Of a stretch of DNA of 64,000 bases, positions 17,795 through 26,467 are shown one piece after another (the first letter of the stretch is position 1; each line of letters starts with the position of its first letter). The notes below the pieces were generated by a model that was given only the letters and a program-made list of their open reading frames with translations, searched no databases and was not told where the DNA came from. The translations under genes were made by a program, and so were the position numbers. This stretch comes from Polyangiaceae bacterium (lineage in GTDB: Bacteria; Myxococcota_A; Polyangia; Polyangiales; Polyangiaceae), in NCBI GenBank assembly GCA_025353725.1, contig JANXOF010000037.1:528302-592301 (forward strand). The letters run 5' to 3'.

Positions 17795-19249
17795 ATGCCG
17801 GAAGCCTCGAACCGTATGGGGAGCTACCTGCGCTCGAATGACTCGGTCCGGGATGAGCTGGATACCGTACTTCGCGTCGGTGAAGGCGCGCTGCCAGATC
17901 GGCTACGCGGCGTGCTCTATCGAAACGGACCGGGTAAGGTGGAGGTTTTTGGCACGAAATATTCGCATCCGTTCGACGGAGACGGGATGGTTGCTCGGTT
18001 CGCTTTCGACGGTCACGCCGTCCGTTATCGCAATCGGTTCGTGCGCACGGACGAGTACGTCGCCGAGGAGAGGGCGCGGCGTATGCTCTACCGCAGCTTC
18101 GGCACGAACCTGCCCGGCGGGGTGATTCGCAACTTTCTGCGACTCCGCTTCAAGAATGCAGCGAATACGAGCGTCATTCTTCACGGGGGGAAGCTCCTCG
18201 CGCTCTGGGAGGGAGGTCTACCCCATCGGTTGGACCCGGTTACGCTCGACACTCTTGGTCGCTACGACTTCGACGGGGCACTCGCGAATCGAACAGGGCG
18301 GTTAAGTCGATGGATGTCGCCGGACCTTCCTTTCTCAGCGCATCCGAAGCTCGACCTTGATTCTGGTGAGCTCGTAAACTTTGGTACTTTGATGGGAGCT
18401 AAAAATCGCCTCGTATCGTACCGAGTGCGAAGGGACGGCGTGATGAGCGCGCCGTCTTTCACCAACCTCGAGAGTCTCTGCTTCGTGCACGACTTTGTGC
18501 TTACTAAGCACTATTGCGTTTATTTTCTCTCTGCGGTTTCATTTCGCGTTGGAGCCACGCTCGCCGGTCTCGCGACTCCGGTAGGCTCACTTTCTGGCGC
18601 GAGCGACGCGGCGGCTTCGATTCTCGTCGTGCCGAGAGACGGGCGCTCTTCGTTCGCAGTCCCGGCCGCGCCGGGTTTCGTCTTCCATTTTGCCAATGGC
18701 TACGAAGACGCGCGCGGGTTCGTGGTTCTCGACGGAATGCGTATGCCGTCACTCCCATCGGCGTCCGACGTTCAAAAACTCCTCGACGGAGAGGACGTCA
18801 ATATTCCTTCCGCGACGCCAACACGGTACCTCGTTGATCCCGTCGGTCGAACCGTGTCCGAGACGGCGCTTACCTCTACTCCAGCTGACTTGCCAACGAT
18901 CGATCCGCGCTTTGTAGGTCGCCAAAATCGGCATTTCTGGGCTGTAGCGGGTGAAGCCGGCAACGCATCACCGCTCGCACATCGTATCCTTCACTTCGAT
19001 CACGAGGGGCCGCACGCCGAGCGCGATTTTGGCGTCGATTTTCCAGGCGAGCCTCTTTTCGTGCCCACATCGCCCGATGCGAAGGAAGGAGAAGGCTGGA
19101 TTCTCTCTCTCGTGTACCGCGTCGAGGCCCACCGCTCGGACCTTTACATCCTTCGGGCAAGTGACCTCGCCACCGAATGCCGCGTCGAGCTCCCGCACCA
19201 CAACCCCCCTGGCTTTCATGGCGTCTGGTGCCCTTCGCTCGCGAGCTGA
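17795..19249 (+). CDS. Carotenoid cleavage oxygenase, probably apocarotenoid (retinal-forming) type
   Basis: 484 residues, normal length for the RPE65/carotenoid-oxygenase family. The four iron-binding histidines of the seven-bladed propeller are present: H183 (SAHPKLD), H232 (VHDFVLT), H298 (FHFANGYED) and H475 (GFHGVW). The entry motif HPFDGDGMV is intact. The family cleaves a polyene double bond with O2; with a rhodopsin gene next to it, the best guess is cleavage of an apo-carotenal to retinal, as for cyanobacterial apocarotenoid oxygenase. The start is ATG 17795 or 17816; neither has a clear Shine-Dalgarno. The gene looks intact although its rhodopsin partner is broken, so it may now serve another opsin or a carotenoid-derived product. 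Confidence 0.93.
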   Translation: MPEASNRMGSYLRSNDSVRDELDTVLRVGEGALPDRLRGVLYRNGPGKVEVFGTKYSHPFDGDGMVARFAFDGHAVRYRNRFVRTDEYVAEERARRMLYRSFGTNLPGGVIRNFLRLRFKNAANTSVILHGGKLLALWEGGLPHRLDPVTLDTLGRYDFDGALANRTGRLSRWMSPDLPFSAHPKLDLDSGELVNFGTLMGAKNRLVSYRVRRDGVMSAPSFTNLESLCFVHDFVLTKHYCVYFLSAVSFRVGATLAGLATPVGSLSGASDAAASILVVPRDGRSSFAVPAAPGFVFHFANGYEDARGFVVLDGMRMPSLPSASDVQKLLDGEDVNIPSATPTRYLVDPVGRTVSETALTSTPADLPTIDPRFVGRQNRHFWAVAGEAGNASPLAHRILHFDHEGPHAERDFGVDFPGEPLFVPTSPDAKEGEGWILSLVYRVEAHRSDLYILRASDLATECRVELPHHNPPGFHGVWCPSLAS

Positions 19250-19353
19250 GGACAGATTGTTCAACGAGGCTCTCGAGCTGCGCGCCGTCTAAGCCTGAGT
19301 CGAAGTTGTCGCACCTATTCTATGGCTGTCGACCACGGTTATCGAGTTCGGGT

Positions 19354-20793
19354 TTAGCGCTTCGTCACACGTCCAGGTTGACCCGCTGCCGCCCCCCACG
19401 CGTCGTTTGCTCGACCGGTAGTCTTCAGCACCCCGCTCGCTCCTCCTTTCGCCGCGTACGTGCCCACACTTCGCGCCGCCGAATCGATCCAGATCACTCC
19501 ACCTCCGCCACCTCCGCCCGGACCGTTGCTTTCCGTAGTGCTCAGGGAGTCGCCTCCGTTACCTCCGTTCGCTTTTGCGTCGCCGAGTGCGACGGTCGTT
19601 GCGCGCAGGACGATGAGCCCACCAGCTCCGCCGCCGCCGCCGGCTGACGCCGAGTTCGAGAACCCCGGGCCTCCGCTGACGTCGATGGAGAGCGACTCTT
19701 CAATTTGCGAAGCTCGCACGAACACGACGCCTCCTCCGGCGCCTCCGCTTGGTAGGGGGTCTCCGTCGTCTGCTTCTCCTGCCCCTCCGCCTCCGCCCAT
19801 CAAAAGCCTCAACGCCGGGCCGTAGTCATCCAACGCGGCACCGCCTCTTCCGGAGGGCTCGGCCCGGCCCATTTTCTTGTCAACGCTATCCTTGCTCCAC
19901 GTTCGGCCACCTAAGCCCCCGGCGCCCCCGTGTCCGCCTCCGCCGCCCCCTGCGTTGATACAGGCGCCGCCCCCTCCGCCGCTTCCGAAGCACGGAGCCC
20001 CCAGGCTCCCTGACTCGCCGAAGATGCCTTCGCCTTTCTGCGTGTACCCTACGACGGTGGCGATTTGATTCTCTCCACCACAATTCGAAGTATCCTTAGC
20101 GAGTCGCAGCGTTCCGGCGCCTCCGGCGAATCCGGCTTGGTCGGCGACAAAAGCGCCGTTCCCTCGCACGGCTCCCGTAGCCAACAAGGCGACAATACCG
20201 CCTTTTCTACCGTCCCAAGGGTCGGCTTCGACGTCGCCTTCGATTGATACATTCGTGTATTCGGGTACCCTCACGAGTTGGGTTCGACCCGAGTACGCGC
20301 TGGAGAGCGCGGCGCCGACGACAACCACTTTTCCATCAATGCTCGACACGCGCGCGAGTTCGTAGCGTCCGGCTCCAGCGAATGCGGCGAGCCCCATGGA
20401 AGGAACGCACGCCGCCCTCGGTGAGTTTCCCGCAGCCTGCCAAATCATCACGAGATCGCCTGCGCCCAAGCCTGAGACGCCGGGAGCCGTCTCCAAAGTA
20501 ATGCGCAACGCGCCTCGTTCGAGCGGCGCACTGACGGCGAAGTACGTATTAATACGACCTTTCGCGCCTTGAGCGCGCACGAACGGTCCGTCATGGCCGT
20601 TCCCATTGCCGAACGCATCCGCAGGCGCCGGGGAGGGGACGTTGGGGGCTGCGTCAAAGTCATCGCCCGCATCGGTGTTTAAAGGGCGAACTGCATTCAC
20701 GTCTGCGTTGGAGGCGCCAAACGGCGTACACATCGTCACGCTGCAGAGCGCCACGGCGGTCGCAACCCACGCGGCGCAAAAGGGCAACCTCAC
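19354..20793 (-). CDS. Glycine-rich lipoprotein, surface or motility-type
   Basis: 479 residues from GTG 20793, with a lipobox (TMC, Cys22) and a DAG-type linker. A beta-rich domain (residues about 75-230: GDLVMIWQAAG, RYELARVSSIDGKVVVV, ALLATGAVRGNGAFVAD) is followed by a long Gly-rich region with many GGGGG and GGAGG runs interleaved with short hydrophobic strands (GGLIVLRATTV, GGGGVIWIDSAA). This layout is common among myxobacterial surface proteins and resembles parallel beta-solenoid or polyglycine-helix proteins. Function unknown. An unassigned open frame ends one base before its start codon (see 20795-21071). Confidence 0.8.
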   Translation of the reverse strand: MRLPFCAAWVATAVALCSVTMCTPFGASNADVNAVRPLNTDAGDDFDAAPNVPSPAPADAFGNGNGHDGPFVRAQGAKGRINTYFAVSAPLERGALRITLETAPGVSGLGAGDLVMIWQAAGNSPRAACVPSMGLAAFAGAGRYELARVSSIDGKVVVVGAALSSAYSGRTQLVRVPEYTNVSIEGDVEADPWDGRKGGIVALLATGAVRGNGAFVADQAGFAGGAGTLRLAKDTSNCGGENQIATVVGYTQKGEGIFGESGSLGAPCFGSGGGGGACINAGGGGGGHGGAGGLGGRTWSKDSVDKKMGRAEPSGRGGAALDDYGPALRLLMGGGGGAGEADDGDPLPSGGAGGGVVFVRASQIEESLSIDVSGGPGFSNSASAGGGGGAGGLIVLRATTVALGDAKANGGNGGDSLSTTESNGPGGGGGGGVIWIDSAARSVGTYAAKGGASGVLKTTGRANDAWGAAAGQPGRVTKR

Positions 20794-20794
20794 T

Positions 20795-21071
20795 CTAGTA
20801 GACTAGGCAATACTTTTCATGTCGGGAAGCCCTATCCAGTTCGAACTCCCTGAGGGTCAACGGCACGACTATCTCCGCGCCAAAAACGCTGACGAACGGC
20901 GTGACGTAAGAGGAGCCAATGTGTTCGCCGGTCGTCGCTACGACGGTGACAGCCTGCTTGAGAGCCTCGCCGCTCAGGATCGCGTCGCGACGTTACTGCG
21001 TAGTCGTAGAAACGGAGTGAGACAAAGGACCAGGCCGTGTTGACCGCCCACGGCTTCCCGTCGCCGGCCAA
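20795..21071 (-). pseudogene. Possible frameshifted gene remnant upstream of the Gly-rich lipoprotein
   Basis: Two minus-strand frames look protein-like but are out of phase. Upstream frame: KPWAVNTAWSFVSLRFYDYAV. Downstream frame, which has no usual start codon: AILSGEALKQAVTVVATTG, then SYVTPFVSVFGAEIVVPLTL and a TAG at 20795-20797. A shift near 20980 would join them. Family unknown. The TAG lies one base before the GTG of the next gene, which would fit translational coupling in the intact ancestor. Composition alone is weak evidence; a chance open frame is quite possible. Confidence 0.3.
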
Positions 21072-21160
21072 GCACCAGGTTTTTTTGCAGATGGGCGCGG
21101 GATTAGCGATGTTTCGAACGTCGTACCTTGTGGCATGTCCGCTGCATCCTACCGCCTTTC

Positions 21161-22504
21161 ATGAAGTCGCATCGCGTGCCCGGACTTGTCGGCGCCTTAG
21201 TGTTGGGCACCGCCTTGGCCACCCTTGCAGTCGGGTGTGCGCAGGGCGACCTCGACTCTACGGCGAACGCAGACGTCGCACAGAATCTGGATTTCGCTAG
21301 AAACAGCCTGCTGGCAGGCAGCATCGACTACGGCCAAAGCGACCGGACTGTGGCGTACGCAAAGACGCCGCTTTACCGCACGCTTCGCTTTCAAGGTGGA
21401 CCTGGCGATCAGGTGACGGCCACGGTGCAAGGCCCGCCGGGTACAACGCCGCTCGTTTGGTTTCTGGACGAGGCGATGCAACCGCTTTCCGGGGCCGCTG
21501 CGACGGCGCCACCTGCGGGTGATCGCAGCGCCACGCTCACTCTGACGTTGCCTCCTCGCGGTACGACATTTTTTCTCGCGCTGAGCACGCTGCAGGAGGC
21601 ACCGGTGGCACTCAACGTTGCGTTGACGGGGGCGCTTCCGGCCGCGACCTGTGACGAAGATAACCCCTTGCAGCGCGAGGTGCTCGCCGCGGACCGGGCG
21701 ATGCCGCATGCCATGTTGTCGTTCATTCGCGCGAGCGGCTGGAATTGCATGCATCGAGAATGGCACGATGTGCGTCAGCTCTCGTTTTTGGTTGGGCTCG
21801 AAAACATGTACATTGCAAAGTACCATCCGAGCTGGACAATCGTTCGGCCGCAGGAGGGTGAGGCTGGCAACGGGATTGCCTTCTTGGCCATGCACCGAGC
21901 CATGCTCGCGATCTTGCGAGCGCGTTTCGCAGCGCAGTTGAACGACGCGGTTTACGCCCCGCTAAAGGGTTTCACATGGGGCAATGTCCCGAAAGACGTA
22001 GATGACCCGATAGCGCCCGTACCTGGGCTCAGCCGGCGGCCGTTCGACGAACGTTACCTCAAGACGATAGCAACGGTTGAATCCAGTATGGCCTCATTCA
22101 CTTCTGATGGCGCACTCGTCGGAACGGATGATGCGTTTGGCCTCTACATCCAAACCAAGCATCGACCGATTCCGGGTACAGACTGGAATCTATCTCATGA
22201 TCTTTCGTCGGGGTTGCACAACTACTTGCATGGGCGATTCAATGATCCGCAGAGTGTGGTCCGCACCGGAAACTTCGCGCGTAACCTTGAATCACAGTAT
22301 TTCTGGCAGCTGCACGGGTGGCTCGACGAGGCCTGGTCGCGATTTCGAAAAGCTCACGGCCCGGCGGACGCTAGTGACCCTGTATACATGCAGGCCATGA
22401 ATTTGGCCTGTATGGATATGATTCATAATCATCCTGGCTCGCACGACGGTCATACCGAAGCCAAGTGGGACGTTGCCGCCGGAACCTGCATTCGAGTGGA
22501 GTAG
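21161..22504 (+). CDS. Tyrosinase-like dicopper-domain lipoprotein
   Basis: The ATG at 21161 gives a lipoprotein signal (AVGC, Cys26); 447 residues. Residues 40-165 form a PPC-like beta domain (DQVTATVQGPPGTTPLVWF, TFFLALSTL). The C-terminal 270 residues show the tyrosinase/haemocyanin pattern: a CuA-like helix with AMHRAMLAILRARF, and a CuB-like site with LHNYLH and, 30 residues on, YFWQLHGWLDEAW, equivalent to the family's FW-x-HH-x-x-x-D-x-x-W. CuA also needs two more His; candidates lie in the CMHREWHDVRQL segment, but the fit is loose. It may oxidise phenols at the cell surface or be a non-catalytic relative. UspA follows 37 bp downstream. Confidence 0.72.
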   Translation: MKSHRVPGLVGALVLGTALATLAVGCAQGDLDSTANADVAQNLDFARNSLLAGSIDYGQSDRTVAYAKTPLYRTLRFQGGPGDQVTATVQGPPGTTPLVWFLDEAMQPLSGAAATAPPAGDRSATLTLTLPPRGTTFFLALSTLQEAPVALNVALTGALPAATCDEDNPLQREVLAADRAMPHAMLSFIRASGWNCMHREWHDVRQLSFLVGLENMYIAKYHPSWTIVRPQEGEAGNGIAFLAMHRAMLAILRARFAAQLNDAVYAPLKGFTWGNVPKDVDDPIAPVPGLSRRPFDERYLKTIATVESSMASFTSDGALVGTDDAFGLYIQTKHRPIPGTDWNLSHDLSSGLHNYLHGRFNDPQSVVRTGNFARNLESQYFWQLHGWLDEAWSRFRKAHGPADASDPVYMQAMNLACMDMIHNHPGSHDGHTEAKWDVAAGTCIRVE

Positions 22505-22541
22505 CCGCTCGCATGGCCCCGAAATTGCATGAGGGGAGTGA

Positions 22542-22988
22542 ATGGCACTTCCTAAAAAAGTCCTTGTTCCCACCGATTTCGGCCCCGGCTCGGATCGAGC
22601 GATGGCCTATGCGGCCGAGCTGGCGAAGTCGTTCGGCGCTGAAATTGTTCTTATGCACGCCTACGAAATTCCGATGGTCGGGTTCCCTGACGGCTCACTC
22701 GTCGCGACTGCCGAAATCGCTTCGCGCGTTTCAGAAGGAGCCCAGGTGGGCCTTGACCGGGCAGCCGCTGCCCTCTCCATGTCGGGCGTTCGCATCACGA
22801 AGCTGCTCAAGCAAGGTCCGACCTGGCGCACGATCGTCGACACTGCGACTGAGAGTGGGGCGGAAATGATCGTCATGGGGACACACGGGCGACATGGCCT
22901 GCCGCGCGCGCTCCTCGGCAGCGTCGCTGAAAAGGTGGTTCGCATGTCGCCGTGTCCGGTTCTTACCGTTCACGCGAACGATGTCTGA
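22542..22988 (+). CDS. Universal stress protein, UspA family
   Basis: 148 residues, a single Usp domain. VLVPTDFGPGSDRAMAYA at the start and the ATP-binding signature GTHGRHGLPRALLGSVAEKVV (G-2x-G-9x-GS form) at about 113-135 are intact, so it is likely the ATP-binding subtype. The tail CPVLTVHA is typical. GGGGAG precedes the ATG. A soluble cytoplasmic dimer that accumulates under stress. It follows the tyrosinase-like gene on the same strand. Confidence 0.95.
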   Translation: MALPKKVLVPTDFGPGSDRAMAYAAELAKSFGAEIVLMHAYEIPMVGFPDGSLVATAEIASRVSEGAQVGLDRAAAALSMSGVRITKLLKQGPTWRTIVDTATESGAEMIVMGTHGRHGLPRALLGSVAEKVVRMSPCPVLTVHANDV

Positions 22989-23055
22989 TTCAGCTGGCGC
23001 TATAGCGCGTTGAGACAACACCCGGGATTGACCAACGAGCCGTTCACAGACGAGC

Positions 23056-23712
23056 ATGGGTCTCATGGTTGCCACACCCCGGGCGCGAGGATTGAGCCTC
23101 ATGGTTTACGATCGGACGTGCACTTCAAACCGCGCCCGCGTCGGTCTGTCGACGGCATGGAGTGTTGGGTCGGTCCTTTATCGAGCGCTTGGGCGTTTTG
23201 ACGCATCGTACGGCGCTATGAGCTGGGACGACGCACTTGCATGGTTAGCGACGATAGAGAGGGACCGACGCATTGCTGAAATCCAATACTGGGGACATGG
23301 TCAGTGGGGCCGCGTGCTCATCGGCGGTGACCCGTTCGATGCCGGAAAGCTTGCGTCCAGTCATCCACTTGCCTCGCGCGTGGCCGCGGTGCGTGAGCGT
23401 TTGATTCCTGACGGCGAAGCGCAGATTTGGTTGCGCACGTGCGAGGCGTTTGGCGCGTGCGCGGGCCTCGAGTTTGCGGCGCGCCTTGCGGATGGGTTCG
23501 GCGCTCGCGTGGCTGGACACACGTTCGTCATTGGCGCCCTTCAAAGTGGTTTGCGCGCCCTTCGCCCCGGGCACACTCCGGATTGGAGCCCGGAAGAGGG
23601 AATTGTCGCGGGTACTCCGCAAAATCCGCTTCGGGCGCATGCTTCAGGCGTGGGAAGACCGCGCACGGTAACGTGCCTGACGGGCGAAGTTCCGTCCGAT
23701 TGGTTTACGTAA
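23056..23712 (+). CDS. Unknown protein with caspase-like His/Cys pattern
   Basis: 218 residues from ATG 23056; the conserved-looking part starts at YDRTCTSNRARVGLS, so ATG 23101 is an alternative start. No signal peptide. Two segments stand out: IQYWGHGQWG (about 77-86), and WLRTCEAFGACAG (about 125-137). A His-Gly following a hydrophobic strand and a Cys at the end of another strand is the dyad layout of the caspase/CHAT/DUF4347 fold. A third Gly-rich segment ARVAGHTFVIG follows. This suggests a small stand-alone cysteine protease or an inactive relative; I do not recognise the family. It follows uspA by 67 bp and precedes glsB. Confidence 0.65.
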   Translation: MGLMVATPRARGLSLMVYDRTCTSNRARVGLSTAWSVGSVLYRALGRFDASYGAMSWDDALAWLATIERDRRIAEIQYWGHGQWGRVLIGGDPFDAGKLASSHPLASRVAAVRERLIPDGEAQIWLRTCEAFGACAGLEFAARLADGFGARVAGHTFVIGALQSGLRALRPGHTPDWSPEEGIVAGTPQNPLRAHASGVGRPRTVTCLTGEVPSDWFT

Positions 23713-23891
23713 AGACGACCTGAGGCAATCCGCCACGCGCGTGACGGTCACGTACGTCTGGGCACCGCGCTAGACATCCTTTAGCCCTATAAATAAGACA
23801 AGAACGACACTCCGCCAACGTTGGCTCGCCTCGTGCTCCGTGGCGTTCAACACTACGCGGCTCCGCGCCGCTCACAAGGAGACGTTCGGCC

Positions 23892-24155
23892 ATGGGAATC
23901 CTCGCATTCATCCTCTTCGGTTTGGTCATCGGTCTCGTCGCCCGGGCGGTCATGCCTGGCCGGCAGAGTATGGGCCTCTTCGCTACCGCTCTTCTGGGAA
24001 TGGCAGGCTCCTTTGTCGGCGGGCTCGTCGGTAGTCTCATTTACGGTGGGCGCGTGTTCGAGCTCCACTCGGCTGGTATCTTGGGAAGTCTGCTAGGTGC
24101 GCTCCTCGTGATGTTTCTCGTCAGTATGGGCAACCGAAACCGCGCGGTTATCTAA
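23892..24155 (+). CDS. GlsB/YeaQ/YmgE stress-response membrane protein
   Basis: 87 residues, the usual length of the transglycosylase-associated/GlsB family. Three hydrophobic helices with glycine zippers: ILAFILFGLVIGLVARAVMPG, then LFATALLGMAGSFVGGLVG, then ILGSLLGALLVMFLV. AAGGAG lies upstream of the ATG. An AT-rich TATAAAT at 23788-23794 is the best -10-like element seen in this part. An inner-membrane protein of unknown mechanism, induced by stress in other bacteria. A palindrome at its stop codon probably ends transcription. Confidence 0.93.
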   Translation: MGILAFILFGLVIGLVARAVMPGRQSMGLFATALLGMAGSFVGGLVGSLIYGGRVFELHSAGILGSLLGALLVMFLVSMGNRNRAVI

Positions 24156-24173
24156 CACCACGCGGCGTGGTGT
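24155..24173. terminator. Perfect palindrome between convergent genes
   Basis: ACACCACGC, one base, then GCGTGGTGT: a 9-bp inverted repeat starting at the last base of the glsB stop codon and ending 10 bp before the stop of the convergent lipoprotein gene. Probably a bidirectional terminator; a one-base loop would need the central pairs to open. Confidence 0.5.
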
Positions 24174-24183
24174 CTGCCTCGCG

Positions 24184-25410
24184 CTAGAAGTCAGCGACGT
24201 ACCCGGCGGGGGCAGCAAGCTGGAAGGGGGGCCTGCCTACGAACGTCACGCTTCCTCGTCGCAGAGTGACGCCTGGGACGACCTCACCGTACGTCCAAAC
24301 GTTCATGGGCTTCGTGATTTTGGCTCCTTCGACCCCGCCTGTCTTCTCTTGATAAGACACTGTCATAGCGTCGAGGTCGACCGCGACGCCAAGAGTCGTT
24401 GCCGTCACATTCCAGAGAAAGCTGCTGTCGGATTGGCCTCCGCCAAGCTGTGGGCTTTCAACTGTTCCGCGACGAACCATGTCCATATCGGCGGCATGGC
24501 CTTCACCCGAGAACTCGAGCTCGAAATAGTGCTTCCCGCACGCCGCGCCATGGGCTCCCTCGACGATGGACCAATCGCTCTTGTACGTTGCCTTTGTTCC
24601 CGCGATAGCCGCAGCAAAAGACGGTGCAATGCTGCTCCAGGTAGCGCTGCCCGCGGGAACAATGCACGCGTTTGAGCATGCCTCCGAACTCTCGTAGTGC
24701 GAAGTGGGCGCTTCTGCGTGCGGAATCGTGAACGACGTTGCCGCGTATTCGCCTTGAAACGATGCCTCGAGGTTTTGTTCTCGCGCTCGAACCTGGCTTA
24801 TCACTTTGGAGAAGGTGCAGCCGCCCGAATTGTGTTTCGGTTCCCAACCGTAGCTGCATCCGCCTGCCTCCTCAAAGGTTCGGTTGACCACAGGGGCCGC
24901 CGTGCCCGAAACCGTAGTTTCATCAGGAAAAAAAGAGGATGTGACCACCTTTGCGATGGTTGCGCCGACCGCGGGAACGAGCTTCCACGCCACAGGATGG
25001 TAAGAGCTGAGATAGAGAGTCACGGGTTCCGGACCGGCGGCTACGTTTACTGTAATGCTACCTTTTCCGTGTCCTTTGACATCCGGCGTATCAATGGTTG
25101 CAGGAGTATACACGCTCACTACGTGTAGTCCCTTGGCTACTGTGAGATTAGGCGCACGCAAACACGCCTGACTGAATCCTCGCGAGCTCGGAGCGACGCT
25201 GCTGTCTGGAGAGGTGCTCGCGTCCTCGCGGTCAACGCTCGTGTTCGCGTCCGGGCCTTCGAGGGAGCGCGGATCTAGGGGAAGCCCGGAGTCGAGTTCC
25301 GTGCGTCCGTCGAGCGCCGCGTTTACCTCGCTCGTGTCGTAGGGTCGAATCAGGCCGCATCCCACAGTCGTTACCACGCACAGAGTCAAAGCGGGAATGG
25401 CAATGCGCAT
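24184..25410 (-). CDS. Lipoprotein with SPRY-like domain
   Basis: The start is ATG 25410, giving a lipobox (TVGC, Cys18); the open frame extends 50 codons upstream without protein-like sequence. The 408-residue product has a D/S/P-rich linker (about 25-75), a beta domain with a pattern frequent in myxobacterial lipoproteins (GSITVNVAAGPEPVTLYLSSYHPVAWKL), a Cys-rich middle, and a C-terminal concanavalin-like part with GKHYFELEFSG and GVAVDLDAMTVSYQ, the hallmarks of SPRY domains. The start precedes no strong Shine-Dalgarno. It lies 98 bp behind the kinase-partner gene on the same strand. Confidence 0.72.
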   Translation of the reverse strand: MRIAIPALTLCVVTTVGCGLIRPYDTSEVNAALDGRTELDSGLPLDPRSLEGPDANTSVDREDASTSPDSSVAPSSRGFSQACLRAPNLTVAKGLHVVSVYTPATIDTPDVKGHGKGSITVNVAAGPEPVTLYLSSYHPVAWKLVPAVGATIAKVVTSSFFPDETTVSGTAAPVVNRTFEEAGGCSYGWEPKHNSGGCTFSKVISQVRAREQNLEASFQGEYAATSFTIPHAEAPTSHYESSEACSNACIVPAGSATWSSIAPSFAAAIAGTKATYKSDWSIVEGAHGAACGKHYFELEFSGEGHAADMDMVRRGTVESPQLGGGQSDSSFLWNVTATTLGVAVDLDAMTVSYQEKTGGVEGAKITKPMNVWTYGEVVPGVTLRRGSVTFVGRPPFQLAAPAGYVADF

Positions 25411-25508
25411 ATACCTAAGGCGTATCGTGCCGCGAACGAGACGCAAGTGCCTATTGCACAGTAGACCGAAACGCTTTCGCTTCCGATGTAGTCCCGAACG
25501 TATTGGGC

Positions 25509-26453
25509 TCAGAATGAGGTGTCGAGCGTGGCACCGGCCTTGCCCGGCCCAGCCCACCAAGGTGTAAGATGCAAGCTTGTGCGTTGAGTACTCGCCCTTG
25601 TGGGGGAGCTGGGCTCGAGAAAATGCCAGAGGAGCCCGCCCGTAAGCGCGCCAACTCCGATAGCCCCCACCACGATTCCGAGGGTGGGCTGCGCGTCGGA
25701 CGTGCCCGCATCGGCCTGCCGCTTCGCGAGATCCGCCGCCGATTCACCTGGAATGGCCGCGCACACTTTTCGCGTCTCGTCGCAGCCCTCGGGCCGAGTG
25801 GGAGCCGTCAATACGAGGGCGAGTCCGGTAGCCACGGCTGCGAGACCTACGCCTGCGACGACCCACGGGAGCGCGGTGTGTCCAGTTGACTGAGCCGACT
25901 CACTGCCTTCGGGACTCGTAGAAACGGCGCGCCGAGTGAGCGAATCCGGGGGGTGCGTTGCACTCGTCGGACGTGCGCCTAGGTCACTATCGTCAAAAAT
26001 CACGCTGATCGGCCGTGCTTTTTCGCCTTGTTTCACCAGCACGCGAACGACGACGCTAGAAGCGCCTTTCGTTGCGAACGTAAACGTGTGAGGGCCCGGG
26101 TTGACCGCGACCGCACGACCGTCGAGTCGCTCGAGCAAGGGCGCCTCGTCGACCATCACCGTGACGTCGAACAAGTCAAGCCCGGCTTTGCCCCGGGCCC
26201 CGAAAACGACGCTTGGAAATTCGAGTGCGACCTCGCCGTACCATTGCGCGCAGTCCCGCTGTACGAGCGCGGGACATTTGTCGGTGCGGCAGAAAAGAAA
26301 GTACTCCTGTGCTTCTCGGAAGTTCCCCGTCGCCCTCGCTCGCTGACCGCTTTCGGAAGCGTCGAGGCATTCCTGCACGTTCGCACTTGCTATGGCTGTA
26401 CTCGATATTCCCACTGCGCCGAGAGAAAGTGCGAACCAAAGACGCCCGTACAT
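25509..26453 (-). CDS. Membrane-anchored kinase-partner protein, unknown function
   Basis: 314 residues with an N-terminal signal (AIASA-NV). ANVQECLDASESGQRARATGN, then FREAQEYFLFCR, recalls the helical start of myxobacterial proteins encoded with Ser/Thr kinases; a PEGA-like beta segment follows (VTVMVDEAPLLERLDGRAVAVNPGPHTFTF). Two hydrophobic helices are at about 195-220 (LPWVVAGVGLAAVATGLALVL) and 265-285 (LGIVVGAIGVGALTGGLLW). The gene starts 14 bp after the kinase stop codon, indicating one transcript and probably one signalling unit. No catalytic motif. Topology between the helices is uncertain. Confidence 0.8.
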   Translation of the reverse strand: MYGRLWFALSLGAVGISSTAIASANVQECLDASESGQRARATGNFREAQEYFLFCRTDKCPALVQRDCAQWYGEVALEFPSVVFGARGKAGLDLFDVTVMVDEAPLLERLDGRAVAVNPGPHTFTFATKGASSVVVRVLVKQGEKARPISVIFDDSDLGARPTSATHPPDSLTRRAVSTSPEGSESAQSTGHTALPWVVAGVGLAAVATGLALVLTAPTRPEGCDETRKVCAAIPGESAADLAKRQADAGTSDAQPTLGIVVGAIGVGALTGGLLWHFLEPSSPTRASTQRTSLHLTPWWAGPGKAGATLDTSF

Positions 26454-26467
26454 GACCGAAGCCTAAA

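Noticed and set aside
17347..17796. 149-codon minus-strand frame over the rhodopsin remnant and promoter region
   Set aside because: Out of phase with the rhodopsin helices and without hydrophobic segments; not the missing part of the pump.
24184..25560. Longer start (25560) for the SPRY-like lipoprotein
   Set aside because: It would place 50 basic residues before the lipoprotein signal and overlap the preceding gene; ATG 25410 gives a clean signal.
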